Numbered from the stretch's first letter, positions 38,455 to 47,412 are shown. The stretch: 64,000 nucleotides of DNA from Uliginosibacterium aquaticum (GCF_012972705.2 NZ_JABCSC020000003.1:248001-312000); one strand, 5' to 3'. Program-made: numbers and translations. The notes: generated by a model not told the origin, from the sequence alone.

Positions 38455-39342
38455 GTGGATCGCATCATCGCCGCCGAAGTGTTTGTCACCATCACCGAGC
38501 GTGGCAGCCTGATCGCAGCGGCCGAAGCGCTGCAGATGTCACGCGCCATGGTCACGCGTTACCTTGCCGAGATGGAGCACTGGGCCGGCGCCCGCCTCCT
38601 GCATCGGACCACGCGCCGCCTCGGCCTCACTTCTGCGGGAGAGGCCACCCTGGTGCGCTGCCGCGAGATGCTGGCGCTGGCCGGGCAGATGCCGCGCGCG
38701 GCCGATGCGCTGGCGGATGAACCCGCCGGCATGCTGCGCATCGCCTGCGCGCCCTCACTGGCCCTGGCGAGTCTGGCGGCGGCGGTGGCGGCCTATCTTG
38801 CGCGCTATCCGCGCACCGCGATCGATCTGCAGATCGGCAACAAGGTGGTGAATCTGGTCGAGGAGCGCATCGATCTGGCGATCCGCATCACCAATCAGCT
38901 GGATCCGAACCTCATCGCCCGCCCGCTGGGCCAGTGCCCTTCGGTGATCTGCGCCGCACCGGCCTATCTGCAGGCGCGGGGTACGCCGCAGCGTGCTGAG
39001 GACCTGGCCCTGCACAACTGCCTGACCTACGCCTATTTCGGCAAGAGCCTGTGGAATTTCGAGCGCGGTAGCGAGCAGCTGAGCGTGCCGGTGAGTGGCA
39101 ATCTCAGCGCCAATGATTCGGTCGTGTTGCTGCAGGCCGCCGTGGAAGGCGCGGGCATCAGTATGCAGCCGGTGTATTCCGCCGCGTCCCTGATTGCCAG
39201 TGGCAAACTGGTCGCCCTGCTGCCGCAGGAAGTGCCACAGCTGTTGGGCATTTACGGCATCTACAGCTCGCGCCAGCACCAGTCCGCCACCCTGCGCACG
39301 ATGCTGGACTTTCTGGCGAGCTGGTTCGCGCGGCCGGGCTGA
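38455..39342 (+). CDS. LysR-family transcriptional regulator
   Basis: A 295-residue LysR-type regulator starting at GTG 38455. The N-terminal winged helix-turn-helix (SLIAAAEALQMSRAMVTRYLAEME) is followed by a linker helix and a periplasmic-binding-protein-like effector domain. The LLHRTTRRLGLT segment places it in the large CrgA/AaeR-like branch. It is divergent from the exported MBL-fold gene, which it probably regulates. The effector is unknown. Confidence 0.9.
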   Translation: MDRIIAAEVFVTITERGSLIAAAEALQMSRAMVTRYLAEMEHWAGARLLHRTTRRLGLTSAGEATLVRCREMLALAGQMPRAADALADEPAGMLRIACAPSLALASLAAAVAAYLARYPRTAIDLQIGNKVVNLVEERIDLAIRITNQLDPNLIARPLGQCPSVICAAPAYLQARGTPQRAEDLALHNCLTYAYFGKSLWNFERGSEQLSVPVSGNLSANDSVVLLQAAVEGAGISMQPVYSAASLIASGKLVALLPQEVPQLLGIYGIYSSRQHQSATLRTMLDFLASWFARPG

Positions 39343-39431
39343 CTTCACACCGGGCTCACACGCGCCTCACACAGGCCGGCCAGACTGGGCGCCTGTCCTG
39401 ATGCCTGTCCTGATGCCTGTCCGGAGTCCGT

Positions 39432-41345
39432 GTGAGCCCCTGCCTGTTGCCCGATCGTCGTCTGCCCTGTGGCCCGCTGAGCCTGTCACGCCTGCTGCGG
39501 CTGGGCGCGATCTATGGCCTGCTGTGCCTGAGCGGTGCGGCCCTCGCCGGGGGCGCAGGCGAGCGTTTCTGGCAGGTCTTCGGCCTCGGCCTGATCCTGC
39601 CTGGCGGCGGTTTCTTTGCACGTGCCGATTGCGCCTCCGCAGTGGGGCTGCTGCAGGCAGGGCTGTTCGTTGCCAGCCTGCTGATTTTTGCCGCGGCGTG
39701 CCTGCTTTGGTTCGCCACCGGCAATCTGCTGGCGCCACCGGTGGCCTGGCTGCTGGCTGCACTGACGGCCGCGTGGATGCAGCCCGGCGGGGCCAGCGCG
39801 GATTCACTGCGCGAGCTTTGCCTGCTGGTGCTGTGCGGTTTGCTGAGCGCGCTCCTGCTGAGCGTGCTGCATGCCTGGCGTGGCCGCCGGCAGCGGGTAC
39901 AGGCCAATCATGATCTGGTTCATGAGGCCGCAGCGCTTGCCTGCCGGTTCGAGCGGCCCGCCGAAGTCTTGCCCGCCGAGCTGAGCCCGCAGGAGCTCAA
40001 GCTGATGGGCTTCGTGCTCGACCGAGCCCTGCAGCCGATGGCTGAGTTCGAGGGTTTCGAATGGCGCGACCAGTTCCAGACCGCGGCCGTGCGCTACCAG
40101 CTGCACTTCATGGGCTACGCCCTGGCGATGGCGCGCAGCACCCGCCTGCCGGCCTTCAGCGGCTACCTCGATGAGGCCCAGCAGAACCTGATCCACAAGC
40201 AGGCCGATCACCGCGTCTGGCGTTACTGGGCACTTGAAAACCTGTGGGGCAACCTGCGCCGCGATCCAGACCCCATCGCGCGCGAAAACATCATGTACAC
40301 CGGTTTTCTGGCCACCCAGATGGCGCTCTATCAGGCGTCCTCCGGGCGCCGCGAGTTTGCCCGGCCCGGCAGCCTGCCGCTCAGGCATCCCGATAGCAGG
40401 CTTTACCAGGCCGATCTGCCGGCGCTGACGGCTGCGCTGCAGCGCGGCTTCGGAGACTCTCCCTTCACCCTGATGGCTTGCGAGCCGAACTGGATTTATC
40501 CGCTCTGCAATGCCATCGGCGTAGCCGGCATCCGGGCCTGCGATGCCCAGCGCGGGGAGCGGCACTGGGCCGGCCTTGCCGCGCGCTTTCGCGCCTCGCT
40601 TGAAACCGAATTCATCACCCTTGGCGGGGCCTTCGTGCCCTGTCGTTCGAGTCATACCGGGCTGGCCTTGCCGGGCATCGGCGGCGCCATGCCGCAGGCC
40701 TTGCCGAGCTTCTTCCTGAACGCCAGCCTGCCGGACATCGCCCTGCGCCAGTGGCTGCTGCTGCGACGCAGCCTGCTCGATGCGCGCGGAGCCCTGCGCC
40801 TGACGCGCTTCTGGTCGATCGATACCGGCAACTACGGCCACTCGCCGGCTGCGGCCCTGGCGGCCACGGCGCTCGCGGCGGTGGAGATGGGCGATCGCGA
40901 AGTCGCCGGCTTGTGTTTCGAAGCCCTTGAGCAGACCTGCCCGGCACGGGACGAGTCCGCGCAGGGCGGCCCATTCTGGCGCCCGCGCGCCTCGGTGTGG
41001 GCGCATGCCGTGGAGCTGATGGCGCGCACTGGTGAGGCAGGGGCTTTCCGGCGCCTGGTCACTCAGCCGAGCCTGCCTGCCCGCCAGCCGCATATCAGCC
41101 GCGCCGCCTATCCCGAAGTGCGGGTGGCACGTGCCGTGCAGCATGGCGGTGTGCTCATGGCTACCCTCTATCCGGGTTTGCGCCCCGGCCTGCAGACGCT
41201 CGATCTGGCCGGGTTGCGGCCGGGCCAGATCCATCTCTGCAGCGGCTGTGTCGAAACCCGGGTGCGTGCCGATGCGCAGGGTGCGGCGCGCGTGACGGTG
41301 TCGCTCGACGCGCGCCGCGAGATCCTGATCCAGCCCTACACCTGA
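39432..41345 (+). CDS. Membrane protein with linalool dehydratase/isomerase-like domain
   Basis: A 637-residue protein starting at GTG 39432 (GGAG eight bases upstream). The first 155 residues hold about five hydrophobic spans; the rest is a soluble alpha-barrel. The soluble part resembles linalool dehydratase/isomerase (LinD) of Castellaniella: ENIMYTGFLATQMALYQASSG matches the NIMYSG-type block, and a MACEPNWIYPLCNAIG segment supplies the W-x-EP-x-Y-like active-site region with a cysteine. LinD itself is a periplasmic enzyme without such an extended membrane domain. No terpene genes are nearby, so another substrate is likely. It is followed 10 bases later by a micro-ORF and then dgkA. Confidence 0.72.
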   Translation: MSPCLLPDRRLPCGPLSLSRLLRLGAIYGLLCLSGAALAGGAGERFWQVFGLGLILPGGGFFARADCASAVGLLQAGLFVASLLIFAAACLLWFATGNLLAPPVAWLLAALTAAWMQPGGASADSLRELCLLVLCGLLSALLLSVLHAWRGRRQRVQANHDLVHEAAALACRFERPAEVLPAELSPQELKLMGFVLDRALQPMAEFEGFEWRDQFQTAAVRYQLHFMGYALAMARSTRLPAFSGYLDEAQQNLIHKQADHRVWRYWALENLWGNLRRDPDPIARENIMYTGFLATQMALYQASSGRREFARPGSLPLRHPDSRLYQADLPALTAALQRGFGDSPFTLMACEPNWIYPLCNAIGVAGIRACDAQRGERHWAGLAARFRASLETEFITLGGAFVPCRSSHTGLALPGIGGAMPQALPSFFLNASLPDIALRQWLLLRRSLLDARGALRLTRFWSIDTGNYGHSPAAALAATALAAVEMGDREVAGLCFEALEQTCPARDESAQGGPFWRPRASVWAHAVELMARTGEAGAFRRLVTQPSLPARQPHISRAAYPEVRVARAVQHGGVLMATLYPGLRPGLQTLDLAGLRPGQIHLCSGCVETRVRADAQGAARVTVSLDARREILIQPYT

Positions 41346-41355
41346 GGAGACAGAA

Positions 41356-41496
41356 ATGGCCTGTTGCGTATTGATTGCCGCTGCCTGCGGCCTCGTGCTG
41401 GCGGCCTTGCGCGCCTTGCCGGGGCGTACTCGGCGTACAGCGCCGGACCCGCTGCGCTGGCAGCCCGCACGGAGGCCTCCACATGCGCCGCGCTGA
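41356..41496 (+). CDS. 46-residue putative membrane micro-protein before dgkA
   Basis: A short frame starting at ATG 41356 with a strong GAGGAG seven bases upstream. It begins with a hydrophobic, cysteine-rich helix (MACCVLIAAACGLVLAALRA) followed by a basic, proline-rich tail. Its last 14 bases overlap the dgkA start, so translating it would deliver ribosomes to dgkA. It could be a genuine single-span micro-protein or a leader for translational coupling; no homologue is known to me. Confidence 0.5.
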   Translation: MACCVLIAAACGLVLAALRALPGRTRRTAPDPLRWQPARRPPHAPR

Positions 41497-41881
41497 GGGC
41501 CGGGCGGATGGCCGCTTCTCGCTGCGGCAGCGCCTGCGAAGTTTCCGTTACGCCGGCAGCGGCATCGCCTTCATGTTGCGCACCCAGCACAACGCCTGGA
41601 TCCATCTCGCCTGCACGCTGGCGGTGGGTGCGCTGGGGCTGGCCTTGCGGATCAGCGCGGCGGACTGGCGCTGGCTGCTCGTGGCAATGGCGCTGGTGTG
41701 GCTGGCCGAGCTGATCAACACCGCCATCGAGTTCGTCTGCGATCTGGTTTCGCCTGGGCATGATGAACGCGTCCGGCGCGCCAAGGATCTGGCTGCCGGC
41801 GCAGTGCTGGTTTGCGCGCTGACCGCCGCCGCGCTGGGCGCCCTCACCCTGTGGCCGAGGCTGAGCGCGTTGGCGCTGTGA
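41483..41881 (+). CDS. dgkA: Diacylglycerol kinase family protein
   Basis: A small integral-membrane lipid kinase that phosphorylates diacylglycerol or undecaprenol. Started at ATG 41483 it is 132 residues with a cytoplasmic amphipathic N-terminus and three membrane spans. The active-site signature is intact: AELINTAIEFVCDLV, then H in SPGHDERVRRAKDLAAGAV, with the E, N, E, D and K residues expected for DgkA. Its start lies within the preceding micro-ORF. The linkage to the linalool-dehydratase-like membrane protein upstream suggests a shared role in lipid or isoprenoid metabolism, but that is only an inference. A degenerate REPIN follows 22 bases later. Confidence 0.92.
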   Translation: MRRAEGRADGRFSLRQRLRSFRYAGSGIAFMLRTQHNAWIHLACTLAVGALGLALRISAADWRWLLVAMALVWLAELINTAIEFVCDLVSPGHDERVRRAKDLAAGAVLVCALTAAALGALTLWPRLSALAL

Positions 41882-41902
41882 CGGGGCTGGCTGTCGGGGC
41901 CG

Positions 41903-41966
41903 TTGCAGGGCCGGCTTCAGCCGGCGGGGCCTGGGTGGAGTGTGGTTCTGCGGCTGAAGCCGCGGG
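41903..41966. repeat. Degenerate single REPIN of the GTAGG family
   Basis: Contains the same two facing hairpins as the array at 50.7 kb: GCCGGC-TTCA-GCCGGC (41910-41925) and GCGGC-TGAA-GCCGC (about 41950-41963). The GTAGGG head has decayed to GCAGGG and the distal CCTAC is lost. It sits between the convergent dgkA and LysR genes, a typical intergenic position for REP elements. Confidence 0.75.
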
Positions 41967-41971
41967 CGCGC

Positions 41972-42859
41972 TCAGGCTAGCCGCCCCGGCAGCAGGAAGT
42001 CGATGAAGGCGCGGGTCTTGGCGGGCAGCAGGCGATCCGGCAGGGTCACGAGGTGGATCTGGCGTGGCGGCATCTGGCAATCGGCCAGGACCTCGATCAG
42101 TTCGCCGCGCTGCAACTCTGCATCCACCAGGTAGCGCGACAGGGCGACGATGCCGAGGCCTTCGAGGGCCGCGCTGCGCATCACTTCAACGCTGTTGACG
42201 GCCAGCGAGCCGGCCACTTCCAGCGCCAGCAGTTCGCCTTGCGGGGTGCGCAGCTGCCAGTTGTTGAGGCGGACTTCGCCGGCATAGAAGATGCAGTTGT
42301 GGCGCGCCAGCTCCTGCGCCTGGAGTGGTATGCCATGTGTCTTCAGGTAGGCCGGCGCAGCGCAGATCACATAGGGCAGCTCGGCCAGGTGGCGCGCCAC
42401 CAGCCCGGGCGCCGGGGTGTTGGTGAGGCGGATGGCGATGTCGACCGCACTGGCCGCCAGATCGGCGAGCTGATCGCTCAGCTGCAGCTCGACCCGGATT
42501 TCCGGGTAACGCAGCAGGAAGCGCCCGATTTGCGGACCCAGCACGCGGTTGCCCCAGGAATGCGGCGCCGTGATCCGCAGGGTGCCACGCGGCGTGCTGG
42601 AGAGTTCCTGCAGATGCGCCTCGGCGCTGTTCATCTCGTCGAGCACGCGGCGGCAGTAGGCATACAGCGCCTCGCCGGCCTCAGTGAGGCTCTGGCGGCG
42701 GGTCGTGCGATGCAGCAGGGTGAGGCCGAAATCCTTTTCCAGCGCGCTGATGCGCTTGCTCACCACGGCGCGCGAGCAGCCGAGGCGGTCTGCCGCAGCC
42801 GAAAAGCCACCCGCTTCAACCACTTCGGCAAAGCTGGCCATATTGATCAGGCGTTCCAT
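41972..42859 (-). CDS. LysR-family transcriptional regulator
   Basis: A 295-residue LysR-type regulator with an N-terminal helix-turn-helix (GFSAAADRLGCSRAVVSKRISALE), the LLHRTTRRQSLTEAG linker segment and an effector-binding domain. ATG 42859 gives the usual MERLINMASF start; a GTG three codons upstream is also in frame. It is divergent from a DMT-family transporter gene 104 bases away, which is its likely target. The effector is unknown. Confidence 0.9.
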   Translation of the reverse strand: MERLINMASFAEVVEAGGFSAAADRLGCSRAVVSKRISALEKDFGLTLLHRTTRRQSLTEAGEALYAYCRRVLDEMNSAEAHLQELSSTPRGTLRITAPHSWGNRVLGPQIGRFLLRYPEIRVELQLSDQLADLAASAVDIAIRLTNTPAPGLVARHLAELPYVICAAPAYLKTHGIPLQAQELARHNCIFYAGEVRLNNWQLRTPQGELLALEVAGSLAVNSVEVMRSAALEGLGIVALSRYLVDAELQRGELIEVLADCQMPPRQIHLVTLPDRLLPAKTRAFIDFLLPGRLA

Positions 42860-42963
42860 GATTTGCACTCATTAAGAAACAATCATGTTCGACTGTAGCG
42901 CTTTTTTGACAGATCGACTCACCCTAAACTGCAGCCATCCCCCGCTGCAACCGAGATCACGCC

Positions 42964-43929
42964 ATGTCCGCCTTCCCGCTCCGTCTGAGTCCCGCTGCCT
43001 GGGGCGGGCTCGCCCTGCTGACCGCCACCGTCATGTGGGGCGCCGCCTTCCCGGTCTCGAAAGCCGTGCTGGCCGACATGGACCCGATCAGCATGAGCCT
43101 GTGGCGCTATGGCATCGCTGCGCCGATCTTCATGGCCCTGCTGGCCTGGCGCGAAGGCGCGGCCGCCTGGCGCCTCGAGGGCCAGGGCTGGAAGTTGCTG
43201 GGCCTTGGCACCTTGGGGTTTGCAGGCTTCAACCTGCTCATGTTCTACGCTGTGGGCATGTCGCGGCCGGAGTTCGGTGCCATCGTGATGGCCCTCCAGC
43301 CCCTGATCGCGGTGCTGATCCAGTGGGCCCGCAGTGGCCAGCGCCCGGCGGCGCGCAGTTTCGTGGCCCTGGCCCTGGCGGTGGTGGGCGTGCTCCTGCT
43401 GACCACCGACGGCCACCCGGCGCGGCTCACCGAACATGCGGCGCTGCTGCCCACCCTGATGATGATTGCCGGCGGAATGTGCTGGGTGCTGTATTCGATG
43501 GGCGCGGCAGCCTTCCCGCATTGGTCGCCGCTGCGCTACACCGCGCTCAGCAGCAGCGGAGGGGCGCTCGGGCTGGTGGCTTTCTGGCTGCTGGCGGGCG
43601 TCTTCGGTGCGCTGCGCCTGCCCTCCGCCGCAGCCTTGCCCGCGCTGGCCCCGGCCCTGCTGTTTCTGGTGCTGCTGGCTGCCGTGCTGGCGGTGCTGTG
43701 CTGGAATCAGGGCATGCGCCAGATCGGCGCTCAGCGTGGCCTGCTCTTCATCAACGTGGTGCCGCTCACCGCACTGCTGATCGGCGTGCTGCGTGGCCAT
43801 GCGCTGGGCAATGGCGAGCTGATCGGGGCGGCACTGGTGCTGGTGAGTCTGGTGCTCAACCAGCTGGGCGGGCAGGCCGGGGCCAAGCCTTCCTCAATCC
43901 TGCGCCCGGCGCTGGCAACGCCCAAATGA
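42964..43929 (+). CDS. EamA/DMT-family transporter
   Basis: A 321-residue inner-membrane protein with ten predicted spans arranged as two EamA repeats. The first repeat has WGAAFPVSKAVLADMDPISMSLWRY, typical of drug/metabolite exporters. The second repeat has VLCWNQGMRQIGAQRGLLFINVVPLTALLIG, a classic EamA end. The substrate cannot be deduced; relatives export amino acids, purines or toxic metabolites. It is divergent from the LysR gene, forming a common regulator-exporter pair. Confidence 0.9.
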   Translation: MSAFPLRLSPAAWGGLALLTATVMWGAAFPVSKAVLADMDPISMSLWRYGIAAPIFMALLAWREGAAAWRLEGQGWKLLGLGTLGFAGFNLLMFYAVGMSRPEFGAIVMALQPLIAVLIQWARSGQRPAARSFVALALAVVGVLLLTTDGHPARLTEHAALLPTLMMIAGGMCWVLYSMGAAAFPHWSPLRYTALSSSGGALGLVAFWLLAGVFGALRLPSAAALPALAPALLFLVLLAAVLAVLCWNQGMRQIGAQRGLLFINVVPLTALLIGVLRGHALGNGELIGAALVLVSLVLNQLGGQAGAKPSSILRPALATPK

Positions 43930-44041
43930 AGGCGCGAGATGGCCGGATCAGTGGCCCGCAGGTGCTCCGGCTGGCAGACCAGTGGCCCAAGGCCGGTGGC
44001 ATGATGAGGGCCCTGTCATTACCCCGGCATTTTCATTCAGC

Positions 44042-46063
44042 ATGAGCTGCGCTGCGTCCGTTTCCTCCCTGGCTTGCCGCCTCCGCCGAATCGCCCTGGC
44101 GGCGCTGTGCCTGATCTCCCTTAGCGCGCTGCCCGCCCAGGCCCAGCTGGCAGCCAAGCCCTCGGCCTTCCGCGCGGCAGGAGAAGTCGATCCCCTGCCG
44201 CCGGCAAGCGAGGCCTATCGCCATCACATCAGCCAGCGTGCCGACTTCGATCGCCTGGCGCGGCGCTACAACCTCGGCACGCCGCTGGAGCTGCCGCACC
44301 TGCTGTTCCTGATTGACCGCCAGCATGGCGATCAGCCCTACTTCATCAATACCCGACGCTATGGGCTGCATGAGCAATTCCTGACCCGCGGGCCACTCCA
44401 CCTGCAGCTCGGGCGCGCCGCCATGGCCGCCAACTACCGTGCGCCGGACCGACGCTTCATCCTCGGCACCCTGAGCTGGCAGAACAGCACGCAGCAATGG
44501 ACCTTCGAATGCTGGGAGGGCGACCAGCTCGATACGAGCCTGCTGCGCACCGCGCAGCAAAGCCTGCAGGCAGCCTTCTTCGCGCCCTTGCTGTTCAAGG
44601 CCAACGCGCAGGCCCATGAGCGGGTGGCGACCGCCGCCGGCGTGGCCTTCGTGTCGCAGGAGCAACTGATCCGCGAGCAGGCTTTTCTGCCCCTCAACGA
44701 GGGCGTGGCGAGGGGCCGGGTGCGTGTGGTGCCAGCAGGCGGCATCGTGGCCGATGCAGATCCACAGGACATCCTGGTGCTCGACGAAGTGCCGATCAGC
44801 CTGCCGCCGGTGGCGGGCGTCATCACCAGCCGTCCCTCCACGGTCATCTCGCATGTCAACCTGCTCGCCAAGGGCTGGGGCATTCCGAATGCCTGGTTGC
44901 GCAACGCGCTCTCGGAGCTGTCCGGTTACGACCGGCAGTGGGTGGAACTGCGGGTGACGCGCACCGGCTACACGATCCAGCCGATTCCGCCGCAGACACT
45001 GGTCATCGCGCACAAGGCCCGCACGCTGCCGCGGCCCGATCTCAGCCACCAGAGCCTGACGCCACTGGGCCAGCTGCACGCCCGGGATCGCGCGCATTGC
45101 GGCGCCAAGGCCGCCAATCTGGGTGAAATCCGCGCAGCAAAGATTCCCTCGGTGCAGGTGCCGGATGGTTTCTGCATTCCCTTTGCGCGCTACGCCGAGT
45201 TCATCAAGCGTGCCGACGCCCAGGCCCTGATCCAGGCAGCGCTGGTCACGCCGCACTTTCACGACGATGCCCGCGTGCGCCATGCCGCGCTGGAGACCCT
45301 GCGCAGCCAGCTCATCGCCCTGCCGCTACCGGCCGCCTGGCTGGCTGAGTGGCAGGCGCAGTGGCAACAGCAACTGGGCGGCACGGGCGTCTTCGTGCGC
45401 AGCTCCTCCAACTCGGAAGACCTGCCCGGTTTCAGTGGCGCCGGCCTCTACACCACCGTGCCCAATGTGCGCCTCGCCGAGGCCTTACCCGAGGCCGTCA
45501 AGACCGTCTGGGCCTCGGTCTTCAACAGCGAAGCCTTCGAGGCCCGCCGCGCCGGCGCCATCTCGCTGGAGGCGGTGGCCATGGGCGTGCTCGTCCAGAC
45601 CGCCATCGATGCGCGCCGCTCCGGCGTCATGATCACCCGTGATCCTTTCGATCCGGCGCATCGCGGCGCCAGCTACATCGCCGCCAAGCGCGGCATCGGC
45701 ATCAAGGTCGTCGAGGGCCGCCGGATCGCCGAGCAAGTCATGGTCGACGCGCGCAGCGGCGCTGTGCAGTTGCTCAGCCGCACCGACGAACAGAGCGAGC
45801 TGACCCTCGATGAATCCGGCGGCGTGCGCGAGCGCGCCATCGACGAGGCCCACCAGCAGCAGGCCGTGCTCGACGAAGCCAGCGCCCGGCGGCTCGCGCG
45901 CGTTGGCAGCGCCATCCGCCAATTGTTCCGGGGTCGCGATCAGGACATCGAATGGGCCACCACCGAGGGCGAGCAGATCGTCGTCCTGCAGGCCCGCCCC
46001 TATGCAGCCGCAGTGCCCACCCGGCTGGCCACCCAGCCCCCCAGACGCCCCGCCCGAAGCTGA
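44042..46063 (+). CDS. Exported PPDK/glucan-dikinase-like protein (phosphohistidine + ATP-grasp)
   Basis: A 673-residue protein with a signal peptide ending PAQAQ when started at ATG 44042. Two regions are recognisable. First, a swivelling phosphohistidine segment (about 240-290, GVITSRPSTVISHVNLLAKG) with candidate catalytic His271. Second, a C-terminal PPDK_N/PEP-synthase ATP-binding domain (about 340-670: GAKAANLGEI, GVFVRSSSNSEDLPGFSGAG, GVMITRDPFDP, and a closing IVVLQARPY). The His domain precedes the ATP domain, as in plant glucan water dikinases and unlike PEP synthase or PPDK. An exported ATP-dependent dikinase is puzzling because the periplasm lacks ATP. Residues 40-235 are unassigned and might bind a carbohydrate. 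Confidence 0.78.
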   Translation: MSCAASVSSLACRLRRIALAALCLISLSALPAQAQLAAKPSAFRAAGEVDPLPPASEAYRHHISQRADFDRLARRYNLGTPLELPHLLFLIDRQHGDQPYFINTRRYGLHEQFLTRGPLHLQLGRAAMAANYRAPDRRFILGTLSWQNSTQQWTFECWEGDQLDTSLLRTAQQSLQAAFFAPLLFKANAQAHERVATAAGVAFVSQEQLIREQAFLPLNEGVARGRVRVVPAGGIVADADPQDILVLDEVPISLPPVAGVITSRPSTVISHVNLLAKGWGIPNAWLRNALSELSGYDRQWVELRVTRTGYTIQPIPPQTLVIAHKARTLPRPDLSHQSLTPLGQLHARDRAHCGAKAANLGEIRAAKIPSVQVPDGFCIPFARYAEFIKRADAQALIQAALVTPHFHDDARVRHAALETLRSQLIALPLPAAWLAEWQAQWQQQLGGTGVFVRSSSNSEDLPGFSGAGLYTTVPNVRLAEALPEAVKTVWASVFNSEAFEARRAGAISLEAVAMGVLVQTAIDARRSGVMITRDPFDPAHRGASYIAAKRGIGIKVVEGRRIAEQVMVDARSGAVQLLSRTDEQSELTLDESGGVRERAIDEAHQQQAVLDEASARRLARVGSAIRQLFRGRDQDIEWATTEGEQIVVLQARPYAAAVPTRLATQPPRRPARS

Positions 46064-46106
46064 CACACGCTTCGCAACATTCCCACCGCAAGCAGGAGAA
46101 CCGCCC

Positions 46107-47120
46107 ATGAAAGCCGTTGCCTACCAGAACATCCTCCCCATCGAGCACAGCGATGCCTTGCTGGACCTTGAGTTGCCCGAGCCCCAGCACGGCCCGCACG
46201 ATCTGCTGGTTGAAGTGAGTGCCATCGCCGTCAATCCGGTCGATACCAAGGTGCGCAAGAGCGCGGCCCCGGCGGCGGGCGAGTTCAAGGTACTGGGCTG
46301 GGACGCCGTCGGCCGGGTGCTCGCCGTGGGCGCCGAGGTGACGCTGTTCAAGGCCGGCGATCGCGTCTGGTACGCTGGCTCCATCGCCCGCGCGGGTGCC
46401 AACAGCCAGCGCCATGTGGTGGACGCACGCATCGTCGGGCATGCCCCGCAGTCCCTGCCGGATGCACAGGCCGCGGCGCTGCCGCTGACTGGCCTGACCG
46501 CCTGGGAAATGCTGTTTGACCGCCTCGAAGTGAAGCAGGGCGGCACGAGCGACGATGCCATCCTGATCATCGGCGCAGCCGGCGGCGTCGGCTCGATCAT
46601 GACCCAGCTGGCACGCCAGCTCACCGGTCTCACCGTGATCGGCAGCGCTTCTCGGCCCGAAACCCAGGCCTGGGTGCGGGAACTCGGCGCCCATCATGTG
46701 ATCGACCATAGCCAGCCGCTCAGCGAGGAACTCAAGCGCATCGGTATCCCGCAGGTGCGCTACGTGGTGAGCCTCACCCAGACCGACCAGCACATCGCCC
46801 AGATCGCCGAATGCCTCGCACCGCAAGGCCGTTTCGGCCTCATCGACGATCCGGCGCCCTTCGACATCAAGCTGCTCAAGCGCAAGTCCGTGTCCCTGCA
46901 CTGGGAGCTGATGTTCACCCGCGCCCTGTTCAACACGCCGGACATGATCGCCCAGCACCAGATCCTCGACCGGCTCGCCGCCCTGGTCGACGCCGGCCAG
47001 ATCCGCAGCACCCTCGGCGAGCACTTCGGCCCGATCAATGCGGCCAACCTCAAGCGCGCCCATGCCCTGCTCGAATCGGGCAAGGCCCGCGGCAAGATCG
47101 TGCTCGAAGGCTGGCGCTGA
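46107..47120 (+). CDS. Zinc-type alcohol dehydrogenase / quinone oxidoreductase family
   Basis: A 337-residue medium-chain dehydrogenase/reductase. It has the GroES-like N-terminal domain (HDLLVEVSAIAVNPVDTKVRK) and a Rossmann domain with ILIIGAAGGVGSIMTQLARQL (the AAxxGVG motif of quinone-oxidoreductase-type MDRs). The catalytic-zinc ligands of true alcohol dehydrogenases are absent (NPVDTKVR replaces the Cys-containing segment), so it is probably a zinc-independent NADPH:quinone or enone reductase. ATG 46107 has AGGAG nine bases upstream. It stands alone between the dikinase-like gene and an amino-acid binding protein. Substrate unknown. Confidence 0.88.
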   Translation: MKAVAYQNILPIEHSDALLDLELPEPQHGPHDLLVEVSAIAVNPVDTKVRKSAAPAAGEFKVLGWDAVGRVLAVGAEVTLFKAGDRVWYAGSIARAGANSQRHVVDARIVGHAPQSLPDAQAAALPLTGLTAWEMLFDRLEVKQGGTSDDAILIIGAAGGVGSIMTQLARQLTGLTVIGSASRPETQAWVRELGAHHVIDHSQPLSEELKRIGIPQVRYVVSLTQTDQHIAQIAECLAPQGRFGLIDDPAPFDIKLLKRKSVSLHWELMFTRALFNTPDMIAQHQILDRLAALVDAGQIRSTLGEHFGPINAANLKRAHALLESGKARGKIVLEGWR

Positions 47121-47129
47121 ACGCAGTGG

Positions 47130-47157
47130 GGCAGGGCGCCCGCCGGGGCGCCCTGCC
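47130..47157. terminator. Strong GC hairpin after the quinone-oxidoreductase-like gene
   Basis: Arms GGCAGGGCGCCC (47130-47141) and GGGCGCCCTGCC (47146-47157) pair perfectly over 12 bp with a 4-base loop, nine bases past the stop. There is no T tract, so it may be a Rho-assisted terminator or a 3'-end stabiliser. Confidence 0.5.
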
Positions 47158-47234
47158 GCAGTCGGCACAGCGTGAAAGTACAGGGTGACGGGCTTGGGCG
47201 TGCCGCAGCAATGGCCCTTGAGCCAGGGCAGGCT

Positions 47235-47255
47235 TGTGAAAAATAAGGTTTCACA
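47235..47255. promoter_or_regulatory. Inverted repeat upstream of the amino-acid binding-protein gene
   Basis: TGTGAAA and TTTCACA form perfect 7-base arms around seven bases, 157 bases before the binding-protein start. It resembles an operator for a dimeric repressor or activator. The arm spacing (TGTGA-N11-TCACA) is too wide for a standard CRP site. Confidence 0.35.
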
Positions 47256-47412
47256 GAAAGAAGATATACAAGCCGTACGAAAGGGTATGTTTTAGAATCG
47301 AACCAGTTCGCAGTTGCTCACCGCCCCGGTTGAGCATGTGCGTTTGCCTGGCGGGCGGATTGATCCGTCTGCACCAGGCCATCTCCTGTATTTTTGAAGA
47401 TCAAGGTTCCCG

